Source: Mesorhizobium sangaii (GTDB lineage: Bacteria; Pseudomonadota; Alphaproteobacteria; Rhizobiales; Rhizobiaceae). Taken from it: a stretch of 64,000 nt of DNA. The position numbers and the translations under genes were made by a program. Below, piece by piece: positions 1 to 8,925 of the stretch; positions within the stretch are counted from its first letter, which is position 1, and each line of letters begins with the position of its first letter. The notes under the pieces are model-generated. The model made no database searches. It had not been told where the DNA came from and was given only the letters and a program-made list of their open reading frames with translations. The stretch covers positions 484,055 through 548,054 of the forward strand of contig NZ_JACHEF010000004.1 of assembly GCF_014207355.1 (NCBI RefSeq), given 5' to 3'.

Positions 1-995
1 CCTGCACCAGGACCGACTGAACTTTCCAGTCGAATATTCGCTTCCGCCAAGGCCGGCAGGTGTTCGAACAGTTCCGATTTAAGGGCTTCGGTCACACTCA
101 TGATCTCTGTGGCCGTCGCCGTGTTCGGCACGCTGATGGCAACGTCTGCATGCAGGCGGTGGCCGATCCAGCGCGCCTGCACACTACGAACCCGCTCGAT
201 GCCCTGCACATGCTCGGCAGCATGATGGATTTCATCAACGATGCCGGGCTCGACGCCATCGAGCATGCGCGTCAGCACCGCCTTCGAAGACTGCCAGACG
301 ATCGCGAAGATGGCCACTGTGATCAACAACCCGATGATCGGGTCAGCAAGAGGGAAGCCCAACCAGACACCGATGGCGCCCAGCACAACCGCCAGGCTGG
401 TAAAGCCATCGGTGCGCGCATGGTAACCGTCGGCGATCAGCGCTGCGCTGTTGATCTCGCGGCCAACTCGGATACGGAACACCGCGACGAGTTCGTTGCC
501 GATGAAGCCTATGAGGCCGGCGACGGCGACCCAGCCCAGAAATGCGATCGGCCTGGGGTTTATCAGCCGGTCAATCGCCTCGTAGCCGGCAACGATGGCG
601 CTGAACAGGATGATGAGAACAATGATGATCCCGGCCAGATCCTCGACCCGACCGAGGCCGTAGGTAAAGGTCTTACTCGGTTTGCCGCGGGCCAGCATGA
701 AGGCGATCCACAGCGGAATGGCGGTGACCGCGTCGCCGACATTGTGGATCGTGTCGGCCAGCAACGCCACGCTGCCCGAGATGAACACAACCACGAGCTG
801 GAGGGCTGCGGTGATGACCAATATGACGAATGACCATTTGATCGCCCAGATACCCCGGTCGGTCGTCGCGATTGTCGGATCGATGACGCCGTGCGTGTGG
901 CCATGGCCACCGGCATCACTATGATCGTGACCATGGCCGCCGAACCCTAGTGTCATCGGACCGAAGCCGAACCAGTCACGTACCTTGTCCAGCAT
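1..995 (-). CDS. dmeF: DmeF, cation diffusion facilitator (Ni/Co efflux), 3' end outside window
   Basis: Inner-membrane CDF exporter of divalent metals. Translating the minus strand from the ATG at 995 gives a continuous frame to the window edge (331 codons). It has a His-rich N-terminus (GGHGHDHSDAGGHGHTHG), several hydrophobic segments and both CDF metal-site motifs, HNVGD and HARTD, on paired helices, then the start of the cytoplasmic domain. It begins 8 bases after the stop of the metal-sensing repressor gene, the dmeRF arrangement known in Rhizobium leguminosarum, where Ni(II) and Co(II) induce the pair. Metal specificity is inferred from that synteny. The C-terminus is cut by the window boundary. 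Confidence 0.93.
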   Translation of the reverse strand, partial: MLDKVRDWFGFGPMTLGFGGHGHDHSDAGGHGHTHGVIDPTIATTDRGIWAIKWSFVILVITAALQLVVVFISGSVALLADTIHNVGDAVTAIPLWIAFMLARGKPSKTFTYGLGRVEDLAGIIIVLIILFSAIVAGYEAIDRLINPRPIAFLGWVAVAGLIGFIGNELVAVFRIRVGREINSAALIADGYHARTDGFTSLAVVLGAIGVWLGFPLADPIIGLLITVAIFAIVWQSSKAVLTRMLDGVEPGIVDEIHHAAEHVQGIERVRSVQARWIGHRLHADVAISVPNTATATEIMSVTEALKSELFEHLPALAEANIRLESSVGPGA

Positions 996-1003
996 GGCGC
1001 TTC

Positions 1004-1285
1004 TCACAGGTACTTCGTGATGTCTTTGAATTCGTCGATCGAGCGGCGCTGCTCGCGCGCCAGCGGCCCGACGACGTCTTCAAGGCAATGGTTGAGGTGA
1101 TCCTGGATCAGCGTCTTCTTAGCCTGCGAGATGGCCTTCTCTACAGCATGAAGCTGCTGGGCGATGTCGAGGCAGGGCCGGCCCGCTTCGATCATTTCGA
1201 TCACGCCCTTGAGATGGCCATCGGCCCGCTTCAGACGCTTGACGATATCAGGATGAGTTTCGTGGATGTGTGGCAGATCGCTCAT
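1004..1285 (-). CDS. dmeR: DmeR, metal-responsive repressor (RcnR/CsoR family)
   Basis: A 93-aa all-helical repressor expected to release DNA when it binds Ni(II) or Co(II). Visible likely ligands are the His-rich N-terminus (HIHETH, residues 6-11), Cys38 (GRPCLD) and His63/His66/Cys67 (DHLNHC), in the positions used by RcnR/FrmR proteins. Length is typical of the family. It is the first gene of a two-gene operon with dmeF. An AGGAGG lies about 13 bases upstream of the ATG, inside the inverted repeat described separately, so repressor binding would also cover the ribosome-binding site region. Confidence 0.92.
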   Translation of the reverse strand: MSDLPHIHETHPDIVKRLKRADGHLKGVIEMIEAGRPCLDIAQQLHAVEKAISQAKKTLIQDHLNHCLEDVVGPLAREQRRSIDEFKDITKYL

Positions 1286-1295
1286 AGCTTAATGC

Positions 1296-1314
1296 TATCC
1301 TCCTGGAGAGGATA
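1296..1314. promoter_or_regulatory. Candidate DmeR operator
   Basis: A perfect 7-bp inverted repeat, TATCCTC-CTGGA-GAGGATA, 11 bases upstream of the dmeR start. RcnR-family operators are GC tracts flanked by AT-rich inverted repeats. This site fits the general form but is not identical to the published E. coli site. Assignment rests on position and symmetry. Confidence 0.5.
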
Positions 1315-1536
1315 TCACAAGCCGCAAGGCGAACGTCGATGCGGGCTACTGTTCGTTAGGATTTTGGAGAATATTCGTCTCTCATGCCCTCTGAAGCCGG
1401 GAGGCTTCTATGTTTCTGCCATGCATCGAAGCCTTCCCGCGTGGCCGTCGGCAATGTCTGCTGTCAGGATTGGCAAAGCTGACCTCAACGGCCGACATAG
1501 GCGCATTGCTGCCATTCGCAACGCGGACAATGAGGA

Positions 1537-1964
1537 TCACCGTTGGGTTAAAACCAGACCTTCGCAGGCGCTGCGCCGTTGGCGCTCCCACTCAACGGGA
1601 AACCCGCGCACCAGCGGCTGCAATTGCATCGTCCGAGGCTGTCGCCCGTCGAGGATTGCCTCAACCAGGTCCGGCGCCAAGAGCGTCAGTCGAAGCATGT
1701 GGAGACGAACGACCGGTCGAGTTTCTGAGCCTCAGCGAGTTCGCTGATCGTCGCGTGTTGCCCTGATTCCAGCTTATGTTGCCAGTGGAATGCCTGGACG
1801 AGGGCTCTCAGCAGCGTGTTGTCGATGCGCGGGCGCGACGGTGCCCAAGCCTCTGCTCCAGCCGGAGTGACGACAAGTTTGCGACCGCCACGCTTGCGGA
1901 TCGCCATTGGAATGGAGACCGTTAGCAAACAACCATCGCGGCTGATCTCGCGGTTGTTCTTCAT
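1537..1964 (-). pseudogene. Recombinase-associated accessory protein, frameshifted
   Basis: Small protein commonly found just downstream of DUF2924-linked serine recombinases. Residues from the ATG at 1964 read through a RRGGRK region and a helix-turn-helix-like segment, then the frame breaks near 1700. The conserved C-terminus (LTLLAPDLVEAILDGRQP, then FPVEWERQRR) continues in the next frame to a TGA at 1537-1539. One base appears to have been lost around the usual YVSR-LRLTLL junction. The tail is repeated at about 50.0-50.15 kb. Confidence 0.7.
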
Positions 1965-1970
1965 GCTGCC

Positions 1971-3292
1971 CTATCCAAGGTTTGGTCGTTCCCAAAGCTC
2001 GGCGATGACGCTGGCTATGCCTTCGGTGCGAAGGCGGATGGTGATGCCGCCTACATCGACGTCGATGCGCTCGACCAGCAGCTGGATGATGCGCGCCTGC
2101 TCGGCGGGAAAGAGTTCCTCCCAAAGAGCATCGAACTGAACCAGGGCGTCGCGCACCTCGGTCTCGTTGATCTCGTCGCCGTCCTCGCGCGCGGTCGCCC
2201 AGGTCTTCACAATCATCTCTGGTGAGCGCAGCAGGACGCGGACCTGATCGATCACTGCGGCCTCGATCTCGCCGGCAGGCAGGCGCCGTACCGAGCAGCT
2301 TTCCGGCCCGAGCTTCTGCACGCTGGTGGTGACGTAGTACCTGTACAGCCGCCCCTTCTTGCGCGTGTGGGCCGGCGTCATGGCACAGCCGCTGGGAGCA
2401 AAGATCAGGCCTCTGAGCAATGCCGGCGTCTGCCTGCGGCAGTGCCCTGCCCGCTTGCGCGGTGGCTCTGCGATGATCGAGCGGACATTGTCCCAGAGAT
2501 CCTGCGAGATGAGCGGCTGGTGCTCGCCGGGATAGCTCGTGCCCTTGTGCACGGCCTCGCCGATATACACCCGGTTGCTGAGCAGCTTGTAGAGAAGGCC
2601 TTTGTCGAACGACTTCCCATTCTTGCGCCTGAGGCCCTCCGCATTCAGGGTTCGTGCCAAAATGGTCGCGGAACCTATCTGCAGGAATCGTTCGAAGATC
2701 GAGCGGACAATGGCAGCCTCTTCATCCTGGATAAGCAGCTTCCGATTCTCGACCCGGTAGCCGAATGGCACGTTGCCACCCATCCACATGCCCTTTCGCC
2801 TGGATGCAGCGAACTTGTCCCTGATGCGCTCTCCGATCACCTCGCGCTCGAACTGCGCGAAGGAAAGCAGGATGTTCAATGTCAGCCGGCCCATTGAGGT
2901 CGTGGTGCTGAATGACTGGGTAACCGAGACGAAGGTCACGTCGTTGGCGTCGAACACATCGACCAGCTTGGAAAAATCCATCAGCGAGCGAGACAGCCGG
3001 TCGATCTTGTAGACGACAACGACATCGACCAAACCGGCTTCGACATCGCGCAGCAGCCGCTTCAGGCAGGGCCGCTCCAGCGTGGCGCCGGAGATGCCGC
3101 ATCGTCGTATCGATCCGGCACCAGCACCCAGCCCTCGGACCGCTGGCTCGCTACATAGGCTTCGCAGGACTCGCGCTGGGCGTCCAACGAGTTGAACTCC
3201 ATGTCGAGCCCCTCTTCCGAGGACTTGCGCGTATAAACCGCGCACCGGAGTTTTCGCACGATCGGCTTCGACGTCGGGGCCGCGGCTTTCAT
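1971..3292 (-). pseudogene. Serine site-specific recombinase, frameshifted near 3096
   Basis: Large serine recombinase. The N-terminal catalytic part (AVYTRKSSEEGLDMEFNSL, with the nucleophile Ser in TRKSSEEG) starts at the ATG at 3292, which overlaps the DUF2924 stop as ATGA. After the segment VPDRYDD the reading frame shifts by one base. The expected continuation GGISGATLERP, the arginine segment KIDRLSR and the DNA-binding recombinase and zinc-ribbon regions lie in the neighbouring frame to 1971. A missing G in a GGCGGC run explains the shift. Unless recoded, the product is inactive. Confidence 0.85.
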
Positions 3293-3729
3293 CGGCCTGC
3301 TCCCTTCTGACTGCGCAGGCCAAAGAACAACCAGCCGTTCCATCGCGTGCCGGTGATCGCGCGAGCGATGGCCGAGAGCGATTTGTAGGGACGACCTTGA
3401 TATTCGTAACTGTCGGCCAGGACCGTCGCGCAATGCTCGACGCCCTGCCATTCACGCATCAGCCTGGTGCCGGCGACAGGTCGGTTATCAGAGCGGGTGC
3501 CCCCCGAGCGGGGCTCCAGATCCTCGGCCAGTGCGGCCAGTCGCTTCAGCGTCTCCGGCTTCAGCCCGCCATAGGCGAGTTCCTGCACCCGGTAGGCCAG
3601 CCTGCTCTCCAGGAACTTGCGATTGTAGGGCGGCGGCTCCGCTGCAAACAGGTCGCGCCACATCCCCTTCAGGGCAACGATGTCCATGGTCCTAATCGCT
3701 GCCAGCCTGCCGATCACTGCGTCCGTCAT
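3289..3729 (-). CDS. DUF2924 protein of recombinase operon
   Basis: A 146-aa protein of the DUF2924 family, which occurs next to large serine recombinases in alphaproteobacterial mobile elements. Its biochemical role is unknown. Typical features are the N-terminal segment MWRDLFAAEPPPYNRKFLES and the C-terminal TRWNGWLFFGL. Start and stop overlap the neighbouring genes by four bases (ATGA on both sides), showing translational coupling. Intact, in contrast to the recombinase that follows. Confidence 0.88.
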   Translation of the reverse strand: MTDAVIGRLAAIRTMDIVALKGMWRDLFAAEPPPYNRKFLESRLAYRVQELAYGGLKPETLKRLAALAEDLEPRSGGTRSDNRPVAGTRLMREWQGVEHCATVLADSYEYQGRPYKSLSAIARAITGTRWNGWLFFGLRSQKGAGR

Positions 3730-3926
3730 GCCCCATTCTCCGCCGGTTCGAGTTCGACTGCATGACCGCTCTGGTTGGCGGTGAAGTCCACGAAACTATT
3801 CTCCCGCTCGCCAGATTGTCTGCTTGACTGTCGTGCTCGCAGACGCCTGACGCCGGCCGCCAGGATGGTGCCTAGTTCGGCCAGGCGCTCGGCCGCGGTA
3901 AGCCGGTCGGGCGAGATCGGATTCAT
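3726..3926 (-). CDS. 66-aa conserved protein of recombinase operon
   Basis: Starts at the ATG at 3926, which overlaps the primase stop (ATGA), and ends in an ATGA overlap with the DUF2924 start. The sequence begins MNPISPDRLTAAERLAELG and is Gln/Ser rich later (RARQSSRQSGE). Small proteins of this kind regularly precede DUF2924 genes in Rhizobiales. Function unknown, possibly an accessory factor of the recombinase. The start is chosen by coupling; an open frame extends further upstream but lies inside the primase gene. Confidence 0.75.
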   Translation of the reverse strand: MNPISPDRLTAAERLAELGTILAAGVRRLRARQSSRQSGERENSFVDFTANQSGHAVELEPAENGA

Positions 3927-6247
3927 GCCGCGTCTCCCCGAGACGTTGCAGGGACACGCATCGGAACTATACCCTGCCACCCTCGCGACCTTGCCGATCG
4001 CTTGGACTCGAAGCCTCGGGCCTTGAGGGCTTCTCCAAGCTCTCGCTGTGACCCGCGCTCCGCTCCGTTGCGATCTGCCCAGGTGGACCAGCTCATGAAG
4101 AGAGCCGATGCAGCAGATGCCTTGGAAGGATCGAGGTGACACTCCTGGTCGATCCACTGGCCGATGACATCTTCGTCTTCGAAATACTCGTGCGCCGCGT
4201 CGACAACAGACGCAGGCGGTGCAAGCCCAATCCTGAACCAGTCAGCGCAACCTTCCAGCATCCAACCCAAGATGCCGTCGCGCTCTGCCTTCAGCTTTAA
4301 CAGCAGCTGCCTGTCCCGGCGCTCGGGCGGGATCGTCACCTCGAAGGGCACCAGGTGGAGGCGCCGCCGCATGGCCTCGCCAACACTTGAAAGGCGGGGA
4401 CGATGATTGCCGGCGATGAGGAGTTTGAATGTGGGCTGGAACTCGAAAAAATCGCGGTGCATGAAGCGCACGCGCAGCTTGTCCCCACCGGTAATCGACT
4501 TGATGCGACTTTCCGCCCATGCCCGGCCACTTTCGGTCTCGTTGACCGTGACCAGGCGTGCGCCTCTCAGCCCTGCGAGATCTGTTGGGTGACGCTCCCC
4601 CCTCCCGGCCATGAAGGTTTCGAGCGGAGCCGTGACGCCATAGTCTCCCAACACATCTGCGAGGACCGACAGGAAGACCGACTTGCCGTTGGCCCCCGCG
4701 CCGTGAAGGAAAAAGAAAACCTGTTCCGAGGTGTCGCCGCTGAGGCAGTAACCCGCGACACGGGCGAGATAGGCGAGGAGGACGGGATCGCCACCTGTGA
4801 TCTCGTCGAGGAATTCTTCCCATATGGGGCAGTTCCTGCCGGGCGACGCTGCGGTCTGTCGCGTCATCGTTGCTCCACGCTGGTGAGGTCCGATCTCTCC
4901 CGTCCGAAGATCTACCACTCCTGCCGGCGTATTCAGCACCATCGTGTCGGCATCGAACTCTTCCGGAAGGGCCGTGTGGCGTGGATCGCTCCTGGCTATC
5001 CGCTCGACGGCCCTGATGGTCCGATCGCTGCAAATGCGTCGAATATCGGCTGCCTGCGCGCTGACTGCCGCGGCCCGGCAGATCTGCCGTACTACTTCGA
5101 AGACCTCGTCCGCCGAATCGATCTGCCATCGGGTTCCGACCCACTTGAGCCAGGCGCTCCAGACGGCGACATACCGCCAGTCGGGGGCGTTCAGTTCCGA
5201 GAAACGATCCGCCAGAGCGTCTTCTGTGACCGGCGAAAGGCTCGACTCGGGATTGGCTCCGGGCACATTGCTGGGCCAGTCATGCCGAAGGCCATCTTTG
5301 TGCTGGAGAGAACGGAACGCGACCTTTAGCCGTTCTTCCGGCCATGGCGGAATGACCAGCCCGGCGTTGTATGCCCGGACCTTGTCCCAGGCTTCTGCCA
5401 ACGAAATTCTGCATAGCCGAGCCTCCCTGATGAAGTGTCCGATCACGGTCGAAACAGCATTGAAGCGGGTTATCCCGTCGGCACCTCCCTCCCGAACCGG
5501 AAGCGTCAAAAGCTCCGTGACGGAGGGGCGACCAGCATTGAATCCCTCGTGCAGTTGAAATTCCTTGGTGCGCAGGCCCGGAAAATGAGGAAGCTTGCCA
5601 GCCAATTCGATTAGGCTGGAAAGGTCATAGCGATTTGCGTTGATGTCCCTGATGGTGACCGGAGACAGTATGCCATGCTTGCCATGGACGCTTCCGGCGA
5701 TCCGCACTGGTTGATGGGCGCTGCCGAAGGCCGGGTCCGCGGCGACCAGTGAAGCCAGAAGCGAGCGCAACCTGCATACCTCAGCGAGCTGCTCGCCTCG
5801 AGCGACTGCTGTGAGCCGCCAGTAGAGATGCCTCTTGCAGGTTCCGTTTTCTGTGCGGCCGCCGGACAGCACATCGAGTGTTGGCGCCCCAAGGTGGTTG
5901 GCAAGATGAGCAGCCTTGGCCTCGATGTCGCCCTCATCAAGGTCTACGAGCACGACGGCCGTCGCCGACACATCGCTGGCCGTCGCCTTGCCCGGCGCGT
6001 CCACTAGGCCAGGGACGACGAACAATCCAACGCCGGCCCGCAGCGCCTCGTCTGCCAAGGGGCTGACCTGATTGACAAGATCGGCGCCAGTCCTGATGAA
6101 CGGCGTCTTTGGCGGGCGCGAGGGGGTTCCCTTTTCGGCGAAGAGACGGATCGCGGCGTATCCCTCCAACCCGTCGAAGAGAACCGAGAGGTGAGTGGCG
6201 ATCGCATGGCGGTCCGGAACTGGCCCATCAGAATGCAGCGAGCTCAT
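3923..6247 (-). CDS. Prim-pol / P4-type helicase replication protein
   Basis: A 774-aa protein combining an N-terminal primase-polymerase-like part (VDLDEGD near residue 100, then SGGRTENG and RHLYWRL, resembling the acidic and His motifs of archaeo-eukaryotic primases) with a C-terminal superfamily 3 helicase like phage P4 alpha (Walker A GAGANGKSVF near residues 513-522, then VNETESGRAWAES and LLIAGNHRPRLSS). Such proteins start replication of phage satellites and integrative plasmids. The start at 6247 is fixed by an ATGA overlap with the upstream HTH gene; the open frame reaches 6508 but that part covers the HTH gene. It belongs to a coupled operon with the 66-aa, DUF2924 and recombinase genes. 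Confidence 0.85.
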   Translation of the reverse strand: MSSLHSDGPVPDRHAIATHLSVLFDGLEGYAAIRLFAEKGTPSRPPKTPFIRTGADLVNQVSPLADEALRAGVGLFVVPGLVDAPGKATASDVSATAVVLVDLDEGDIEAKAAHLANHLGAPTLDVLSGGRTENGTCKRHLYWRLTAVARGEQLAEVCRLRSLLASLVAADPAFGSAHQPVRIAGSVHGKHGILSPVTIRDINANRYDLSSLIELAGKLPHFPGLRTKEFQLHEGFNAGRPSVTELLTLPVREGGADGITRFNAVSTVIGHFIREARLCRISLAEAWDKVRAYNAGLVIPPWPEERLKVAFRSLQHKDGLRHDWPSNVPGANPESSLSPVTEDALADRFSELNAPDWRYVAVWSAWLKWVGTRWQIDSADEVFEVVRQICRAAAVSAQAADIRRICSDRTIRAVERIARSDPRHTALPEEFDADTMVLNTPAGVVDLRTGEIGPHQRGATMTRQTAASPGRNCPIWEEFLDEITGGDPVLLAYLARVAGYCLSGDTSEQVFFFLHGAGANGKSVFLSVLADVLGDYGVTAPLETFMAGRGERHPTDLAGLRGARLVTVNETESGRAWAESRIKSITGGDKLRVRFMHRDFFEFQPTFKLLIAGNHRPRLSSVGEAMRRRLHLVPFEVTIPPERRDRQLLLKLKAERDGILGWMLEGCADWFRIGLAPPASVVDAAHEYFEDEDVIGQWIDQECHLDPSKASAASALFMSWSTWADRNGAERGSQRELGEALKARGFESKRSARSRGWQGIVPMRVPATSRGDAA

Positions 6248-6471
6248 TTGCCGCCCCCTTCGATATGGCGGGCCGCTGCCTCGAATGCTTCGATATCGGT
6301 CAGCCGATACAGGACGCGCTTGCCGATCAGGAGGAATCCAGGCCCCTGCCCTGAGCCGCGCCAGCGCTGGAGTGTTCGTTGCGATAAGCGCCACCGAGCG
6401 GCGAGTTCGGCCTCGAGGAGATGTTCCGCTGGCTTTTGCCCGGTTGGACGGTGAGAGTTGATCAATGTCAT
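6244..6471 (-). CDS. AlpA/excisionase-like helix-turn-helix protein
   Basis: A 75-aa DNA-binding protein with the MerR/AlpA-type motif LEAELAARWRLSQRTLQRWR followed by GPGFLLIGKRVLYRL and DIEAFEAAAR. Such proteins regulate or assist excision of satellite elements. First gene of the element operon, overlapping the primase start by four bases. Confidence 0.8.
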   Translation of the reverse strand: MTLINSHRPTGQKPAEHLLEAELAARWRLSQRTLQRWRGSGQGPGFLLIGKRVLYRLTDIEAFEAAARHIEGGGK

Positions 6472-6686
6472 GTGCCGCGTCCGCTGACCTCGTTTTCAAT
6501 GGGGTCATCTTCCGATATGCGCGGCGGGTGCTTCTATGATCGGTCCCTGACGCCAGAGGGCCGCTTCATGACAATCAGTGACAGACCCAAACCGAATCGC
6601 TGTCGCTCAAGCCTTCTCTTCCTGACAAACCGGTCCGCATCCTGACAGGCCATCCGACTGGGCCTGATTGAGCTGCGCGTCAGGGC

Positions 6687-8317
6687 TTAGTCCGTGGTGA
6701 TAACTGATTCGACGAAGCGGCTTTCCGGGTCGAGCCGGTAACCTCTTTGGGGGCGGGTCTCGATCAGAAGTGGTTTGGCCGGTGGCACGCCCTCAATCAC
6801 AGAGTAGAATTCTTCGAGTTCGCGCCTGCAGCGCAGAATGCGCTGCTCCACAACCGACTTGTTGGATTCAGGGCGGCGGCGACGGCGCCAGAAGCCGTGA
6901 ACCTGAACTCCTTCGCAACGCGGCCGCCTCCAACATCTTCATCGTGGACGGGCCTCATGGGAACCACGACGCTGGCATTGACGCCTTTCACCTCGCCCAA
7001 TCCCGCTACGGTCAGGCGACATGACTTCTCCTCGCCTGAAAGTGTGAGCCGCAGCGGAAAGATGCCGTTCTGCTTGTTTGACGTAGCCTGCTTGAGATCC
7101 TGGTCTTGTATGGCGTAGCGATCCTTGAGAGTGGCTGTGTCCGGCATGGTCGCTTGTCCGTTCATCACACTCAGAAACATGCGAAGAAGCGAGGTCGCCG
7201 GAAGAGCTCCGGCAATCAATTCGGCCGAGTAATTCTTGACGCCCCAGGCAAGCGTCTCCTGCACAGCCTGTCCATGTCGCCTTTGAAGTTCCATGATATT
7301 GAGCGCGGTTTGGCGGGATGGCTGATCAGGGAAGCCTTCAATGATGCGGCCGATCTCGCTGCCAAATCTTTCGAGGAACGTGAGGTCGTCCATGTTTGCC
7401 AGGGAATGAGCGTGACGGGTCCAGTCCAGTGCCATGGTCCGGCTCTCGCTCTTTTCTCGCGTGTCGGTCAGAACCTCGGTTTCATAGATGCTGGCCGGAT
7501 CGTACTCGCCCATCCCGTTGGCAATCATGGCAAAGCGGCGGTCAATGCATTGCGAGCAGGCGCCACAATGGGTTTTGACGACGGTGCGGTTGTGGACCTC
7601 GCTGCAACTGACGCTTTCGGCGATCAGGTCCGTTGCGCCGTGATCGCGCAGCCGGGACACCACCTGCGTCTTGGTGAGCCAAGTATATGGATTCGAGAAT
7701 TCGAACGGCTCCCCAGTCATCAGTCGGAGCAGGTGACCGAGGCGGTGGACAACGAGCGGGTGGGTCGTTCGGGTGGCCAGAGAGCCAATCACCTGGGGGC
7801 TGATCGGTAGGTTCTGGCTGACCACACCGTTCTCGAAGAGAAGCAGCTGTCTGGTGTCCAGGATATGCGAGACGAGAAAGCCGAGCGCGGCAAACAGCAG
7901 TGGCCTCGACCGCTGGGTTGTCTCGGACGCCTCTCCTGCCGACCTGCGCGCTTTGATCGGGATCCATAATATCCGTCCGGGGAAGCGCTCCTTCAGTCTG
8001 GCTGCAAGCCAGTCCTGGTGAGGCATCCGCTTCTGCGCCGAGCGATGAGTCACGAGCGCCAGGCGTGCATCAGTTGTGGCCAGCTTCTCGACGACGCCGG
8101 CAAGAGAATCCAGTCCCCCGGAGAACAGGATGACTTCGTCGGCCATGAAGGCCGATGATTGATCGAAATCGAGGAAGATAGATGACCTCGCGCGCACAGC
8201 CGACCGACTGAATTCGAAGTCCACATCATCGTCGGTCATGAATTCGGTCGCATCAGTCAGCGCTTCGGTCACGTCGGCGCGGCTCCAGAAATCGGGTTCG
8301 CGCACGGAGTTCGGCAA
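6687..8317 (-). pseudogene. QueC-like PP-loop protein, N-truncated and frameshifted near 6868
   Basis: An adenine-nucleotide alpha-hydrolase with the PP-loop SGGLDS (residues 66-71) and a QueC-like Cys cluster (HCGACSQCIDRRFA preceded by SCSE). QueC converts carboxydeazaguanine to preQ0. Relatives carrying long extra domains, as here, are found in phage-defence loci. The first frame ends at 6797, but the following sequence in the next frame (KSVVEQRILRC, then GYRLDPESRFV) to a TAA at 6687-6689 reads as the missing winged-helix-like C-terminus. The N-terminus (SVREPDFWSRADVTEALT) appears cut into by a deletion that joins it to the upstream gene. Probably non-functional; a defence role is inferred. 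Confidence 0.65.
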
Positions 8318-8648
8318 AGTCGCTTCTGCCGGCCCGGGCAGTACGATTGTCCAGGTGACGACCGACCGCCGTAAGCACCTGGGTCAGCTCGGGGTGATCG
8401 GGAACGTCGACCCCAAGCTCGCGAAGTCCGACGCCGAAATTTCCTGTGCGGGCCGCCTGCGGGATGAGGCATAACAGCCGGACTGCTTCGACGAAAACCG
8501 GATCGGTTACGGCCGATGCGAGCTCACGCTCTATCGCACGAGTGGTCGCCGAAATGATCTTGTCTTCCGGAGCGCCTTTGGTGAGGAGGCCGACGACGGC
8601 ACGCCATGATTTGGATTTCGGCAACCGGCCGAGGCGGATGTGCCCCAT
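8253..8648 (-). pseudogene. Truncated partner of the QueC-like gene
   Basis: A 131-aa frame starting MGHIRLGRLPKSKSWRAVV. I recall longer relatives of about 250 aa beside QueC-like genes, so this looks like the N-terminal half only. From about residue 108 (SDFAELRARTRF) its DNA is shared, in another frame, with the QueC-like gene. This fits a deletion that removed the 3' half of this gene and the 5' end of the next. Function not known. Confidence 0.5.
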
Positions 8649-8925
8649 CGCGTTAGCAGCCCAGATTGGAAAAGGGCAGAGTGCAACCCGCTCCTATCTA
8701 ACTGCTTAACCGATCCGCTAAGATTGGCTCTAGACCGATAGAGCGCTGGCCCGGTGACGGGAATGACGCGAGATGACGGACAGATCCATATTTGTTTCAC
8801 ACGCACGCGTAGGGAGAAAAACAGTTTTGTCTGTCACTGCGCGTCATCATCTGCACTGAGAGATATCCCTGTCGCCTGATGTCTAGGAATGTCGCCTTAC
8901 GTCATCAATACTTTGGCGTTGCTGC

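Noticed and set aside
60..833. 257-codon plus-strand frame at the left edge
   Set aside because: It is antisense to dmeF, whose CDF motifs are unmistakable on the minus strand.
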